64,000 nucleotides of DNA from Desulfonauticus submarinus (lineage in GTDB: Bacteria; Desulfobacterota; Desulfovibrionia; Desulfovibrionales; Desulfonatronovibrionaceae): the NCBI RefSeq assembly GCF_900104045.1, contig NZ_FNIN01000003.1:62001-126000 (forward strand). Reading direction: 5' to 3'. Position 1 is the first letter of the stretch. The number at the start of each line of letters is the position of its first letter. The position numbers and the translations under genes were made by a program. Under the pieces are notes generated by a model. That model saw nothing but the letters and a program-made list of their open reading frames with translations, ran no database searches and had not been told where the DNA came from. Below are positions 56,027-64,000 of the stretch, in pieces.

Positions 56027-56248
56027 TTAACTATGTTCTTCTAAAATCTTTTTAGCTCGCTCATGCATATTGGGATATAAATCTGCAGGTACACGATCTC
56101 TACCTAATTTTTTAAAAATCATATATCTAGCACAATTAGAATTATCACCTAGGCAATATTTTTTCTTATAAATACCAGCTAAACCTTTGGTATCTTTCAT
56201 TTTATCGTTAAAAAAAGGACATTTTGGCAAACATTCACATTTAGACAT
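56027..56248 (-). CDS. Small cysteine-rich protein
   Basis: A 73-residue soluble protein with five cysteines: a CECLPKCPFF motif at the N-terminus, then CLGDNSNCARY, which could bind a metal or FeS centre. I do not recognise a functional name. The ATG at 56248 with GGAGG upstream is preferred over one at 56263 that lies on the ribosome site itself. It has its own promoter at 56276. Confidence 0.7.
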   Translation of the reverse strand: MSKCECLPKCPFFNDKMKDTKGLAGIYKKKYCLGDNSNCARYMIFKKLGRDRVPADLYPNMHERAKKILEEHS

Positions 56249-56275
56249 ACCAACCTCCTTCATTTTTAAGGAAAA

Positions 56276-56305
56276 ATTTTACTATGTCCTTTATCTTAAA
56301 GTCAA
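56276..56305 (-). promoter_or_regulatory. Promoter of the 73-aa cysteine-rich gene
   Basis: On the minus strand TTGACT (56305-56300) and TAAAAT (56281-56276) are 18 bp apart, 28 bp before the start. The interval from 56249 to 56516 otherwise shows no gene and is very AT-rich. Confidence 0.6.
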
Positions 56306-56516
56306 TAATTTTCTAAAAATTATCACCTTTTTATATTTTTTATATTAAAAAATTTTCAAATCCACTAAACTAAAAAACAAAACTCATTGGTTTACACTAT
56401 TTATTATTTTTTAATTAAAAAATATTTAAAAAATAAAGTCGAAAAGAATTTAGAATAATTCAGTTAAGAAGAGAGGAATAAAAGAAATGCATATAAATAA
56501 AGAAAAAAATATATAA

Positions 56517-56744
56517 TTAATCTTTTGTTCCCGTATAGATAAATCCTTTTGAAATCATTTTATAATATTTACCTTTATCTATAGCTATTACTTGCCCACA
56601 TTCGCAATATATCTTATTTTTTATTTGATTAATATAATATATCTTTTTTATTCTATCTTTATGGCAACGTAAAACTTCTCCCTTGCCTATTTTGTAGTAT
56701 TTCCACAATTTTTTTTTGCATCCAGAACATCGAATTATTAACAT
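56517..56744 (-). CDS. Small zinc-ribbon-like protein
   Basis: A 75-residue, Lys-rich protein with CSGCKKKLWKYYKIGKGEVLR and IYCECGQVI, the spacing of a zinc-ribbon or rubredoxin-like fold. Function is unknown. It lies 12 bp downstream of trmJ and is probably cotranscribed with it. Confidence 0.65.
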   Translation of the reverse strand: MLIIRCSGCKKKLWKYYKIGKGEVLRCHKDRIKKIYYINQIKNKIYCECGQVIAIDKGKYYKMISKGFIYTGTKD

Positions 56745-56756
56745 TTTTTAATAAAT

Positions 56757-57518
56757 CTAAGAATCATCTTTATTTTTTGAACTTAACCATCTTATCTGTC
56801 TACATATTCCCATAAATAAATTATATTCATTTTTGCGCAAATTAACTCTATTAAAAAACCTTTTTATTGGCATCATAAAATAGTCAGGATTATTATCTTT
56901 ATGAAGAAAATCTATCTCTAAAAGTGCATGTTTTAATTGTAAAAATAATGTCTGAAGATCTTTGGCTGTAGCTAGTTTTATATTTTTATCATGAATTGGT
57001 CTGGTTTTTCGTTCTGCCAAAAGTTTAAAATTTTCATACAAAATAATTAAAACTGCCTGGGCTAAGTTTAAGGACCAAGCGTCTGAGACTGTGGGAATAC
57101 TAATAATCTGCCCACATATTTCTATTTCTTCATTAGTAAGCCCTTTATCTTCAGAACCAAAAACCACTGCTACGTTTCCTTCTAAACTGATAACTTCTTT
57201 TATTTTTTTACTTGCCTCTTCAGGTAAAAGAATGCCTTTTCGCCATCCTCCTATTCTAGCTGTGGTTCCAAAAACACTATGAAAATCTTTTAAAGCATCT
57301 GATAGCTGGGTAAAAATACTTGCTTTTTCTAAAATTTTCATACCCTTAGGAGTAGCCAAAGGACATGCTTTATCTAAAGAAAAATTTTGAGGTGAAACTA
57401 AATATAGATTTGGGCAGCCCATATTAGCGCATGCTCTAGCAACAGAGCCTATGTTTTCAGAAAACTTTGGCCTGACAAGAATAACTGTTAAGTTATTTAA
57501 AGGATAAAAATCAGACAT
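56757..57518 (-). CDS. trmJ: TrmJ-type tRNA/rRNA 2'-O-methyltransferase
   Basis: A 253-residue SPOUT methyltransferase. VILVRPKFSENIGSVARACANMG is the N-terminal signature, and VVFGSEDKGLTNEEIE and IPTVSDAWSLNLAQAVLIILYE form the SAM-binding knot. TrmJ methylates ribose 32 of tRNA in E. coli, and other targets remain possible. It overlaps the YchF-like gene by 8 bp. Confidence 0.88.
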   Translation of the reverse strand: MSDFYPLNNLTVILVRPKFSENIGSVARACANMGCPNLYLVSPQNFSLDKACPLATPKGMKILEKASIFTQLSDALKDFHSVFGTTARIGGWRKGILLPEEASKKIKEVISLEGNVAVVFGSEDKGLTNEEIEICGQIISIPTVSDAWSLNLAQAVLIILYENFKLLAERKTRPIHDKNIKLATAKDLQTLFLQLKHALLEIDFLHKDNNPDYFMMPIKRFFNRVNLRKNEYNLFMGICRQIRWLSSKNKDDS

Positions 57519-58521
57519 TGAAACGAAAAGTTATAATATCTCCATCCTGAACAATATAGTCTTTGCCCTCTAAACGCAAAGCTCCCTTTTCTTTAGCTTG
57601 CTTAAAGTCACCATATTTTTCAAAATCAGACCAAGATAAAACTTCTGCTCGAATAAATCCCTTTTGCAAATCAGAATGAATAACTCCAGCTGCCTCTGGT
57701 GCAGTGCTTCCTCTTTTTAAAGGCCAGGCTCTAACTTCTTTCTCCCCAGCAGTTAAAAAAGTAATCAAATTTAAAAGGTTATAAGTACTTTTTATTACAC
57801 GATTTAAGGCAGATTCTTTAATTCCCAAGTCTTCCATAAACATAGCAACTTCTTCAGGATCAGTAAGCTCTGCCATCTCTTTTTCTAACTTAGCAGATAC
57901 CACAATATGAACTTGTTTATCAGCAGATTCAGGTACCTGCATACTCCCTATTTCATCTTCCGCTACATTCCAAGCATATAAAATAGGTTTTGCACTTAAA
58001 AAACAATATCCTCTAAGTTCTGGAGCTGTTACTAATTCGCTAAATCCTCGTAAGGGTTGTTCTTCTTCTAAAACTGTTTTTACCTTTTCTAACAATTGCT
58101 CTTCTTTAGGATCTACCAAATGCTTAGACTTTTTTTTATCTACAGCCATTTTTTCCAACTTTTTTTCCACTACAGCCAAGTCTGAAATCAAAAGGTCTGT
58201 TTCTATTGCTTCCCATTGAGATTTAGGATCATTTAAGCCACTAAACCCATCTAATACTGCTAAAAGACAGTCATAAGGTCTTATTTCATTTAAAATCCTT
58301 GCACCCAATCCTTGTCCTTTTCCTCCTCCACCTGGGATATCTAAATACTCTATTTCAGTATAAGTAATTTTTTTAGGATTAAATAATTTGGCCAATGGAT
58401 CCAATCGAGGCTCAGGCACTTTAACCATAGCTCTGTTAACATTTATATTCTTTGCTCCTGCTAAGGCCAAAAAAAGATCTGTTTTTCCACTACCAGCAAA
58501 ACCAAAAATTGCTGTTTTCAT
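57511..58521 (-). CDS. YchF/Obg-like P-loop NTPase with TGS-type C-terminus
   Basis: A 336-residue protein. Its G1 motif reads GFAGSGKT instead of the canonical YchF form (GLPNVGKS), while the G3 region DIPGGGGKGQGLGARILNEIR is clearly YchF-like. The C-terminus ends in a DUF933/TGS-type segment (LEGKDYIVQDGDIITFRFNV). It is a divergent relative, probably a paralogue, of the ribosome-binding ATPase YchF. It follows secF by 9 bp and overlaps trmJ by 8 bp. Confidence 0.82.
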   Translation of the reverse strand: MKTAIFGFAGSGKTDLFLALAGAKNINVNRAMVKVPEPRLDPLAKLFNPKKITYTEIEYLDIPGGGGKGQGLGARILNEIRPYDCLLAVLDGFSGLNDPKSQWEAIETDLLISDLAVVEKKLEKMAVDKKKSKHLVDPKEEQLLEKVKTVLEEEQPLRGFSELVTAPELRGYCFLSAKPILYAWNVAEDEIGSMQVPESADKQVHIVVSAKLEKEMAELTDPEEVAMFMEDLGIKESALNRVIKSTYNLLNLITFLTAGEKEVRAWPLKRGSTAPEAAGVIHSDLQKGFIRAEVLSWSDFEKYGDFKQAKEKGALRLEGKDYIVQDGDIITFRFNV

Positions 58522-58530
58522 ATATTAAAC

Positions 58531-59586
58531 CTACTCCTTATCCTTTGCTCTGGTATCACCAAAACTCAATAAAATAGGACTGGCAACATAAATGGAAGAA
58601 TAAGTACCAACTAAAATACCTATAAATAAAGCCAATGCAAAATCGTGGATTACTCCTCCACCAAAGATAAGCAAACATAAAACTACCATCAAAGTAGTAC
58701 CAGAAGTTAAAATAGTTCTACTCAAAGTTTGATTTATACTTTTGTTAATAACTTGCGCAAAGGTCCCTATTTTTTTACCTCTTAAATTTTCTCTTATTCT
58801 ATCAAATACTATGATAGTATCATTTAAAGAATAACCTATAATTGTTAATAAAGCAGCTACAATAGTTAAATCAAATTCTTTATTTAAAAGTGAGAAAATT
58901 CCTACTGTAATAGTAACATCATGAATAAGAGCAACTACCGCCCCAAGCGCATACTTTAATTTTAAATACCAACATAAAAACAAAGTAATTAACATGGCTC
59001 CAACTATTAAAAAACTAGTTGGTAAAGACACAAGCTTTAAAATATATACACCAAAACCAAGAGCTGCAGCCATAAGTGCAGAAAGAGCCCACTTATGTTC
59101 AAAACGACCAGAAATATAAATAGCAATTAATAAAACTGCATAAAACAAGGCTTCTAAAGCCTTATTTTTTAAATCCTTACCAACCTTTGGGCCAACCATC
59201 TCTAAACGTTGAATCTCAAATTTATTATTTTTTAAATTTTTATTTAAAGCTTCGGAAATAAGTTTTCTAACCTGCTCTCCACTTTGTTTTAATAAAGGCA
59301 AACGCAAGAGGTATTCATGATCGGTATCTGAGCCAAATCGTTGGATTACCAAATTTGGAAGCCCTGTATTTTTTAAAGCATCTTTTAAGGAGCGGACTTT
59401 AATATCTTGGTCAAATTTTATTTGCACCACCATTCCACCAGCAAAATCTATCCCATAACGAGGTCCACCTTTAATTAAAAGAGACACAATTCCTATTAAA
59501 ATTAACAAACCAGATAAAGCAAAAGCAAATTTTCTAAACCCTATAAAATCAAAGTTAGTATTAGGTTTAATTATAGTAAGTCCCAT
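58531..59586 (-). CDS. secF: Protein translocase subunit SecF
   Basis: A 351-residue SecF with six helices. [16 protein letters not shown] near the N-terminus and [19 protein letters not shown] with the catalytic-looking Asp in the fourth helix are family markers. With SecD it uses the proton gradient to finish export. It follows secD by 13 bp. Confidence 0.96.
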   Translation of the reverse strand: MGLTIIKPNTNFDFIGFRKFAFALSGLLILIGIVSLLIKGGPRYGIDFAGGMVVQIKFDQDIKVRSLKDALKNTGLPNLVIQRFGSDTDHEYLLRLPLLKQSGEQVRKLISEALNKNLKNNKFEIQRLEMVGPKVGKDLKNKALEALFYAVLLIAIYISGRFEHKWALSALMAAALGFGVYILKLVSLPTSFLIVGAMLITLFLCWYLKLKYALGAVVALIHDVTITVGIFSLLNKEFDLTIVAALLTIIGYSLNDTIIVFDRIRENLRGKKIGTFAQVINKSINQTLSRTILTSGTTLMVVLCLLIFGGGVIHDFALALFIGILVGTYSSIYVASPILLSFGDTRAKDKE

Positions 59587-59599
59587 TCCTTTAGCCCCC

Positions 59600-61198
59600 T
59601 TAAATATTTAAAGACTTAACTTCTTTCTTCCTAGACAACCACCACTCAAAAATAGCTCTTGAAACAAAAATAGCTGTAAACATAGAAGCCAAAATACCCA
59701 AAGTTAAAGTTACAGCAAAACCTCGTATTGGTCCTGTACCAAACTGATACAAAATAATAGCAGCAATAATAGTGGTTACATTCGCATCTAAAATAGTTAA
59801 AGTAGCACGAGAAAATCCTTCATCAACTGCTTTTCTTGCAGTAACACCTCGCCTTAATTCTTCTCTAATTCGTTCAAAAATAAGAACATTTGCATCAACA
59901 GCCATACCAATAGTCAAAATAATACCTGCTATTCCTGGCAAGGTCAGAGTAGCTCCAAATGCAGCTAACCCTGCCATAATTAAAATCAAATTAAAGATTA
60001 AAGCTATATCTGCAACCAATCCACCAAAGCCATAATAAATTAACATAAATAGAATAACTATTCCCCCGCCAAGCAAAGCAGAAAAGATTCCTTTCTGGAT
60101 TGACTCTTGACCTAAAGAAGGTCCTACACTCCTTTCTTCTAAAATTTTAACTGGTGCAGGCAAAGATCCTGCTCTTAAAACAATAGCTAAATCATGAGCT
60201 TCATCTGTGGTAAAATGACCAGTAATACTAGCTCTGCCTCCAATAATTTTTTCTTGAATAACTGGAGCAGAATATACCTTTCCATCCAAAACAATTGCTA
60301 ATCGTTTATTAACATTTTCTCCTGTAATTCGCTCAAAAATCTTTGCACCTCTGGCATTAAAAGACAAAGAAACATAAGGACGACCAAAAGAATCAAAAGC
60401 CACATTAGCATTAGTTATATATTCTCCTGTTAAAACAGGGGTATCTATAAGTACTATGGGATGTTTTGTTTCCTGACCAGAAGGAGTTTCCCTGTAGATA
60501 TAATAAAGCTTTCTTCCCGGAGGTAATATTCCTTTTTTAGCCTTTTCTAAATCCACATTATCATCAACTAACATAAATTCTAGATGTGCAGTTTTTCCAA
60601 TTACCCGAATAGCTCTCTCTGGATCATTTAATCCAGGGAGCTGAATCTGTATTCTATGATCTTCTTGCTTACGAATATCTGGCTCTGCTACTCCAAATTG
60701 GTCGATTCGATTCCGAATAGTTTTTACTGCCTGATCTAGTGTCATTTTAATTTGTTGTTCTTTATACTTTTCTTTAAAACTTAAAAAATATTTAACTTGC
60801 TCTCCCTGCACCTCTTTCTTTAAAATTTTTAGCATTGGAAAATATTTTTTTATTAATTTTTCCAAATCATTTGCTTGGGAAGACTTTAAAAGCGTAAAGG
60901 TTAAAGTGTTTGAATTATCTACCTGAGGTTTTAGAACAAAAATTCCCTTTTCTCGAGCCTCATCTCTTATATCTTCACCTGTTTGGGCTAAAGAATTTTT
61001 TAAGGCAGTATTCACATCTACCCCTAAAGTAAGATGTATTCCGCCTTTTAAATCCAAACCAAGGTTTATCTGATCATCTGGTAAAAATTTACCTAATGGA
61101 GAATTTTTAATTTTAGGAATAGAAGGCAAGGTATAAATAAGCCCCAAGACCAACACTATTAAAATAACAATAAATCGCCACCGCAAACTCATATTCAT
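59600..61198 (-). CDS. secD: Protein translocase subunit SecD
   Basis: A 532-residue Sec[17 protein letters not shown] begins the large periplasmic P1 region, and [21 protein letters not shown] lies in the membrane half. It acts with SecF and YajC in the Sec holotranslocon. A terminator-like hairpin separates it from yajC. Confidence 0.97.
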   Translation of the reverse strand: MNMSLRWRFIVILIVLVLGLIYTLPSIPKIKNSPLGKFLPDDQINLGLDLKGGIHLTLGVDVNTALKNSLAQTGEDIRDEAREKGIFVLKPQVDNSNTLTFTLLKSSQANDLEKLIKKYFPMLKILKKEVQGEQVKYFLSFKEKYKEQQIKMTLDQAVKTIRNRIDQFGVAEPDIRKQEDHRIQIQLPGLNDPERAIRVIGKTAHLEFMLVDDNVDLEKAKKGILPPGRKLYYIYRETPSGQETKHPIVLIDTPVLTGEYITNANVAFDSFGRPYVSLSFNARGAKIFERITGENVNKRLAIVLDGKVYSAPVIQEKIIGGRASITGHFTTDEAHDLAIVLRAGSLPAPVKILEERSVGPSLGQESIQKGIFSALLGGGIVILFMLIYYGFGGLVADIALIFNLILIMAGLAAFGATLTLPGIAGIILTIGMAVDANVLIFERIREELRRGVTARKAVDEGFSRATLTILDANVTTIIAAIILYQFGTGPIRGFAVTLTLGILASMFTAIFVSRAIFEWWLSRKKEVKSLNI

Positions 61199-61237
61199 CC
61201 TTTTTACCCCTTTACCAAAATTTTATGCCCATAAACA

Positions 61238-61267
61238 AAAAGGGCTTGGCAATAAACCAAGCCCTTT
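61238..61267 (-). terminator. Hairpin between yajC and secD
   Basis: AAAAGGGCTTGG at 61238-61249 pairs exactly with CCAAGCCCTTTT at 61256-61267 over a 6-nt loop, with T-runs on both strands. It sits between two genes transcribed in the same direction, so it may partly terminate yajC messages. Confidence 0.82.
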
Positions 61268-61298
61268 TAACTAAAATTATCTACTTTGGCTACTTTTT

Positions 61299-61664
61299 CT
61301 ATTTACCTTTTTTTGTTGACTTCCCTTCTGTTTTCTGTTTTTCAGGATTCACTACAGCAGCGATATAACCTCTATTTACCTTAACCTCTACATTATCAGC
61401 AAGTTGCACAGTAACAACCTCTCCATCTAAATCCACAATTCTTCCGTAAAGTCCTCCACCTGTCATTACTCTATCACCTTTACGAAGAGAAGCGAGCATC
61501 TCTTTATGCTGTTTTGCTTTTTTTTGCTGTGGTCTTATTAGCAAAAAATAAAAAATAGCAAACATCAAAAGTAATGGCAAAAAAGCTCCCAAAGGATTGG
61601 GCTGCCCCCCACCAGAAGCTCCACCTGCCTGACCCATAGCATGGGCAACACTCACCAAATCCAT
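61299..61664 (-). CDS. yajC: Sec translocase accessory subunit YajC
   Basis: A 121-residue protein with a glycine-rich N-terminus, one membrane helix (LGAFLPLLLMFAIFYFLLIRPQ) and the conserved QQKKAKQHKEMLASLRKGDRV segment. It associates with SecDF. It is preceded by an ATAGGAGG ribosome site. Confidence 0.95.
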   Translation of the reverse strand: MDLVSVAHAMGQAGGASGGGQPNPLGAFLPLLLMFAIFYFLLIRPQQKKAKQHKEMLASLRKGDRVMTGGGLYGRIVDLDGEVVTVQLADNVEVKVNRGYIAAVVNPEKQKTEGKSTKKGK

Positions 61665-61743
61665 AAAACCTCCTATTTTCTAAGTAATTTCTCTCCTCTT
61701 CAAGTATTTTTTAAACTAAGTCAACTGATTTGTAGGTAAATTA

Positions 61744-63003
61744 TTAATCATCATAATCACCAGTTCCTACGTCAGTACGCAAATCTTTCATTTGTTTAAT
61801 TTTTTCTATAGTCCATTCTTCTGGATTTTCTATTCTTTTAGCTTTTGGACCAAGATCAAAACTGCCTGCTTCTAAAATCAACTCCTTGGCTATATCTGCA
61901 CTATCTTGAGCATAAAATACATTTACCAATAAATCATACACAAAGTCTTCCACAGCTTTGGTCATTCTCTCTCTAACTTCTTTTGGTTCACTTAAAAACT
62001 TCATCTCAAAAGGAAGATTAAGCCATTTATAATTCTTTGCAGGCCATCCCTTTTCTTTTGCATAACTTACCATTTCTTGCCATAACTCATCTGTAACACC
62101 TTTATCCTTTTCTTTTATCAATTCTCCTTTATCATCCAATACTGCATTCCCATATTCGTCTACTTTTACACCCCAAGCAAGCATTTGCAAAGCCGTAGCT
62201 ACATTAGCCTTAGTAGTAGTAGTCTTTGTAGCAATTTCTCTTAACCTGTCAGAATTGTTTCCAGATGTTCCATGCTGAGCACCAGAAACACCATAAGGCG
62301 CAATTGCCTCATGTATCTTTGCTGTCAAATCCACCTGGATACCTGCATTACTATCTTGAATGCCATGAGTGGTACCATTATTTAAAGCAATCCAATCAGG
62401 GAAAATATTATTTGCATTTAATCCCTTAATTAAAAAAAGAGCTTCTTCTGGAGTAGATAATCCTTCTTTGCCTTTAATTTCTCCAACTTCTGTCTCATAT
62501 CCAGCCCAGGAAGGAACATATTTTGCTAATTCTATATTAGCTAGCAAATTATCTCTATCTGGCAAATGAGAAGCATCTATTGCAATGGAAGTAATCCCAA
62601 ATTCAAAAAGAGATGGAATTTGCTTCTTTGCTAATTCAACGTCTTGTTGGCTTTTTATAGTAAAATGGTCTGCATGAATTGCAAGAGGAACAGTTATTCC
62701 AAGTTCATTTGCAACTGTATCTACATAGCGAGCAAGATTCCACATATTTATATGGCAATAATTACTTTCTGACTTAGCTATCTCTAAAATAATAGCAGCA
62801 TTTGCCTTTTGAGCTGCTAACAAAACTCCTCTTAAAACAAAATAATTACGACAATTAGCTGCAATTGTCATACAATTTCCTTTTTTCAGCATTGCTCTAT
62901 CTATAACTTTGCCACTGACCAAAAGTGCTTTACTATGAGGAAAAAGCCTTTTTATCGTGTCTGGTCTACCCAACTCTAAAACTTTTTCATATGTATCTGC
63001 CAT
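61744..63003 (-). CDS. Class II fructose-bisphosphate aldolase
   Basis: A 419-residue class II (zinc) aldolase, longer than the 340-360 residues of the E. coli enzyme. IHADHF contains the catalytic Asp and zinc-binding histidine, ETEVGEIKG provides a glutamate ligand, and IALNNGTTHG and GAQHGTSGN hold further zinc or phosphate-binding residues. It cleaves or forms fructose-1,6-bisphosphate. The C-terminal extension ends in an acidic GTGDYDD. It works with the phosphofructokinase encoded at 25.3 kb in the same pathway. Confidence 0.9.
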   Translation of the reverse strand: MADTYEKVLELGRPDTIKRLFPHSKALLVSGKVIDRAMLKKGNCMTIAANCRNYFVLRGVLLAAQKANAAIILEIAKSESNYCHINMWNLARYVDTVANELGITVPLAIHADHFTIKSQQDVELAKKQIPSLFEFGITSIAIDASHLPDRDNLLANIELAKYVPSWAGYETEVGEIKGKEGLSTPEEALFLIKGLNANNIFPDWIALNNGTTHGIQDSNAGIQVDLTAKIHEAIAPYGVSGAQHGTSGNNSDRLREIATKTTTTKANVATALQMLAWGVKVDEYGNAVLDDKGELIKEKDKGVTDELWQEMVSYAKEKGWPAKNYKWLNLPFEMKFLSEPKEVRERMTKAVEDFVYDLLVNVFYAQDSADIAKELILEAGSFDLGPKAKRIENPEEWTIEKIKQMKDLRTDVGTGDYDD

Positions 63004-63225
63004 CTTAGCCTCCTTTTAATTTTATAGAGTTTCAAATAAAAAAGAAATAACCTCGCTCTTCATTATTATAAAAAAATCCACCTTAAAACTTAATAGCCAA
63101 AGAATAATACTAATATATAGCGTGTCTTTTTACTTTTGCCTAAAAAATTAAACCTTGGCAAGAAAAAGAAAGAGTATTCTTTACAAAAAAATAATTACAC
63201 TTAAAATCTAGAAGTCATAAAATAA

Positions 63226-63262
63226 AAAAGGCTTCTACCCTCTAAAAGGATAGAAGCCTTTT
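63226..63262 (-). terminator. Terminator after tRNA-Glu
   Basis: AAAAGGCTTCTA at 63226-63237 pairs exactly with TAGAAGCCTTTT at 63251-63262 over a 13-nt loop, and T-runs flank it on both strands. It ends the tRNA-Gln/tRNA-Glu transcript. The 269 bp between the aldolase gene start and the tRNA contains no other gene that I can see. Confidence 0.88.
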
Positions 63263-63272
63263 GTCTCTTTGT

Positions 63273-63350
63273 TGGCGTCCCCAAGGGGATTTGAACCCCT
63301 GTTACCGGCGTGAAAGGCCGATGTCCTGGACCGGGCTAGACGATGGGGAC
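63273..63350 (-). tRNA. tRNA-Glu (TTC)
   Basis: A 78-nt tRNA with acceptor stem GTCCCCA/TGGGGAC, T arm AGGGG-TTCAAAT-CCCCT and anticodon loop CTTTCAC, giving TTC for Glu. The 3' CCA is encoded. It lies 15 bp after tRNA-Gln in the same transcript. Confidence 0.95.
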
Positions 63351-63365
63351 GCATATATAACTTTC

Positions 63366-63439
63366 TGGCTGGGGGACAAGGACTCGAACCTTGACTAACG
63401 GGGCCAGAACCCGTCGTCCTGCCATTAGACGATCCCCCA
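63366..63439 (-). tRNA. tRNA-Gln (CTG)
   Basis: A 74-nt tRNA with acceptor stem TGGGGGA/TCCCCCA, T arm CAAGG-TTCGAGT-CCTTG and anticodon loop TTCTGGC, giving CTG for Gln. The 3' CCA is encoded. It precedes tRNA-Glu. Confidence 0.95.
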
Positions 63440-63454
63440 ATCAAGAGGACATCT

Positions 63455-63483
63455 TCTTTATAGGCAGGACATTCTTCTGTCAA
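63455..63483 (-). promoter_or_regulatory. Promoter of tRNA-Gln and tRNA-Glu
   Basis: On the minus strand TTGACA (63483-63478) and TAAAGA (63460-63455) are 17 bp apart, 15 bp before tRNA-Gln. It is a good sigma70 match. Confidence 0.65.
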
Positions 63484-63576
63484 GATTTTTTTAATTATAA
63501 TACCAAAATTTTAAAGAGCATTACCTCATCCCGAATGGAAAGAGGCTTTTAAACAAGAAAACAGTCCCCTGTCAAC

Positions 63577-63984
63577 TCATTTTTTATAATGAGCCTCAAC
63601 TTCTATTACTACTCCACCCCTAGGCTTAAATTTACCAACAACTATCATTTCTTTTGGCGAACACGCATTGACTAAATCATCTAAAATCCGATTAACCACT
63701 GTTTCCATAAATGTAGGTTCTTGCCTATAACTAAAAAGATAAAACTTTAAAGACTTGGATTCAATACAACGCTTATCAGGTCTATATTTAATAACAATTG
63801 TTCCATAATCAGGCTGTCCTGTCATAGGACAAAGGGAGGTAAATTCATCACTAATCAAAGTTACCCAATAATCTCTATTTGGGAAACGATTCGGAAAACT
63901 TTCCAATAAATCAGGACTTACTTTAGAGGGATATTCTGTTTTACTCTTTCCCAAAAGTTTTAAATCAGACACGTCATCAAACAT
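63577..63984 (-). CDS. queF: NADPH-dependent 7-cyano-7-deazaguanine reductase (QueF)
   Basis: A 135-residue QueF of the short, single-domain type. The catalytic Cys52 is in SLCPMTGQPDYG with the acidic partner Asp59, and ESKSLKFYLFSYR forms the substrate region. It reduces preQ0 to preQ1 in queuosine synthesis for tRNA. A GGGG-type ribosome site precedes the ATG. Confidence 0.95.
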   Translation of the reverse strand: MFDDVSDLKLLGKSKTEYPSKVSPDLLESFPNRFPNRDYWVTLISDEFTSLCPMTGQPDYGTIVIKYRPDKRCIESKSLKFYLFSYRQEPTFMETVVNRILDDLVNACSPKEMIVVGKFKPRGGVVIEVEAHYKK

Positions 63985-64000
63985 GTTATCCCCTTTAAAT

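Noticed and set aside
63235-63483. Reading frame of 82 codons across the two tRNA genes
   Set aside because: It runs through tRNA-Gln, tRNA-Glu and their terminator and is an accidental open frame.

Overview
The window is a dense, low-GC bacterial chromosome segment with no phage, insertion-sequence or CRISPR content. It carries the complete dissimilatory sulfite-reduction gene set (dsrABD, dsrN and dsrMKJOP). It also carries a TRAP transporter with its own two-component system, a group 3b-type NADP-linked [NiFe] hydrogenase and housekeeping genes. The gene content, the dsrA-B-D-N order and the AT-rich base composition point to an anaerobic sulfate reducer near the Desulfovibrionales (formerly Deltaproteobacteria). 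I cannot name the species from the sequence alone. No stretch longer than about 300 bases lacks a gene.

Layout. 0-2.4 kb: a 5'-truncated DUF1015 gene, a TrmN6-like methyltransferase, a 103-bp element bounded by a perfect 12-bp inverted repeat, and a CGGC-domain protein. 2.5-8.7 kb: a dCACHE/PAS histidine kinase, a NarL-type regulator and a DctQ-DctM-DctP TRAP transporter, closed by a strong bidirectional terminator. 8.8-22.3 kb, all on the minus strand: the sulfite-reduction region. In transcription order it holds an RsbRD-domain gene, dsrMKJOP, a 2[4Fe-4S] ferredoxin, a three-gene cassette (YkgJ-type cysteine-cluster protein, unknown 123-aa protein, TPR protein), dsrA, dsrB, dsrD, dsrN and a tightly coupled solitary DNA methyltransferase. 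A Rex-like 18-bp palindrome lies over the dsrA promoter.

22.4-25.3 kb: hsp20-htpX-htrA quality-control genes. 25.3-30.4 kb: a long-form phosphofructokinase paired with a eukaryote-type UDP-glucose pyrophosphorylase, then a patatin-like hydrolase, a hotdog thioesterase and a DUF1786 protein. 30.5-36.2 kb: rmlB-rmlD, then hrcA-grpE-dnaK. 36.2-42.3 kb: an LpoA-like lipoprotein, gatC, gatA, mnmA and mtaB. 42.5-49.6 kb: a tightly packed run of DUF4416, yicC, remA-like, gmk, pyrF, TPR, recJ, alpha/beta hydrolase and DUF89 genes.

49.7-53.7 kb: the four-subunit hydrogenase. 53.8-54.7 kb: trmL directly behind tRNA-Val, then tRNA-Arg. 54.7-58.5 kb: an ArsB/NhaD-type permease, two small cysteine-rich proteins, trmJ and a YchF-like P-loop protein. 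58.5-61.7 kb: secF, secD and yajC. 61.7-64 kb: a class II fructose-bisphosphate aldolase, tRNA-Glu, tRNA-Gln and queF.

How the parts fit. DsrMKJOP passes electrons between the menaquinone pool or periplasm and the cytoplasm for sulfite reduction by DsrAB. DsrN probably amidates the siroheme cofactor. The hydrogenase links H2 to NADP(H), and the TRAP system imports an organic acid. The Rex-like site suggests that dsrAB transcription follows the NADH/NAD+ ratio. DsrC, sat, apr and qmo genes are not in the window. The most unusual points are the solitary DNA methyltransferase coupled to the dsr operon, hairpins on both sides of dsrD (one enclosing the dsrN start), the joining of dsrMKJOP and dsrAB around a small cassette, and a hydrogenase small subunit with Asp in place of an expected cluster cysteine.
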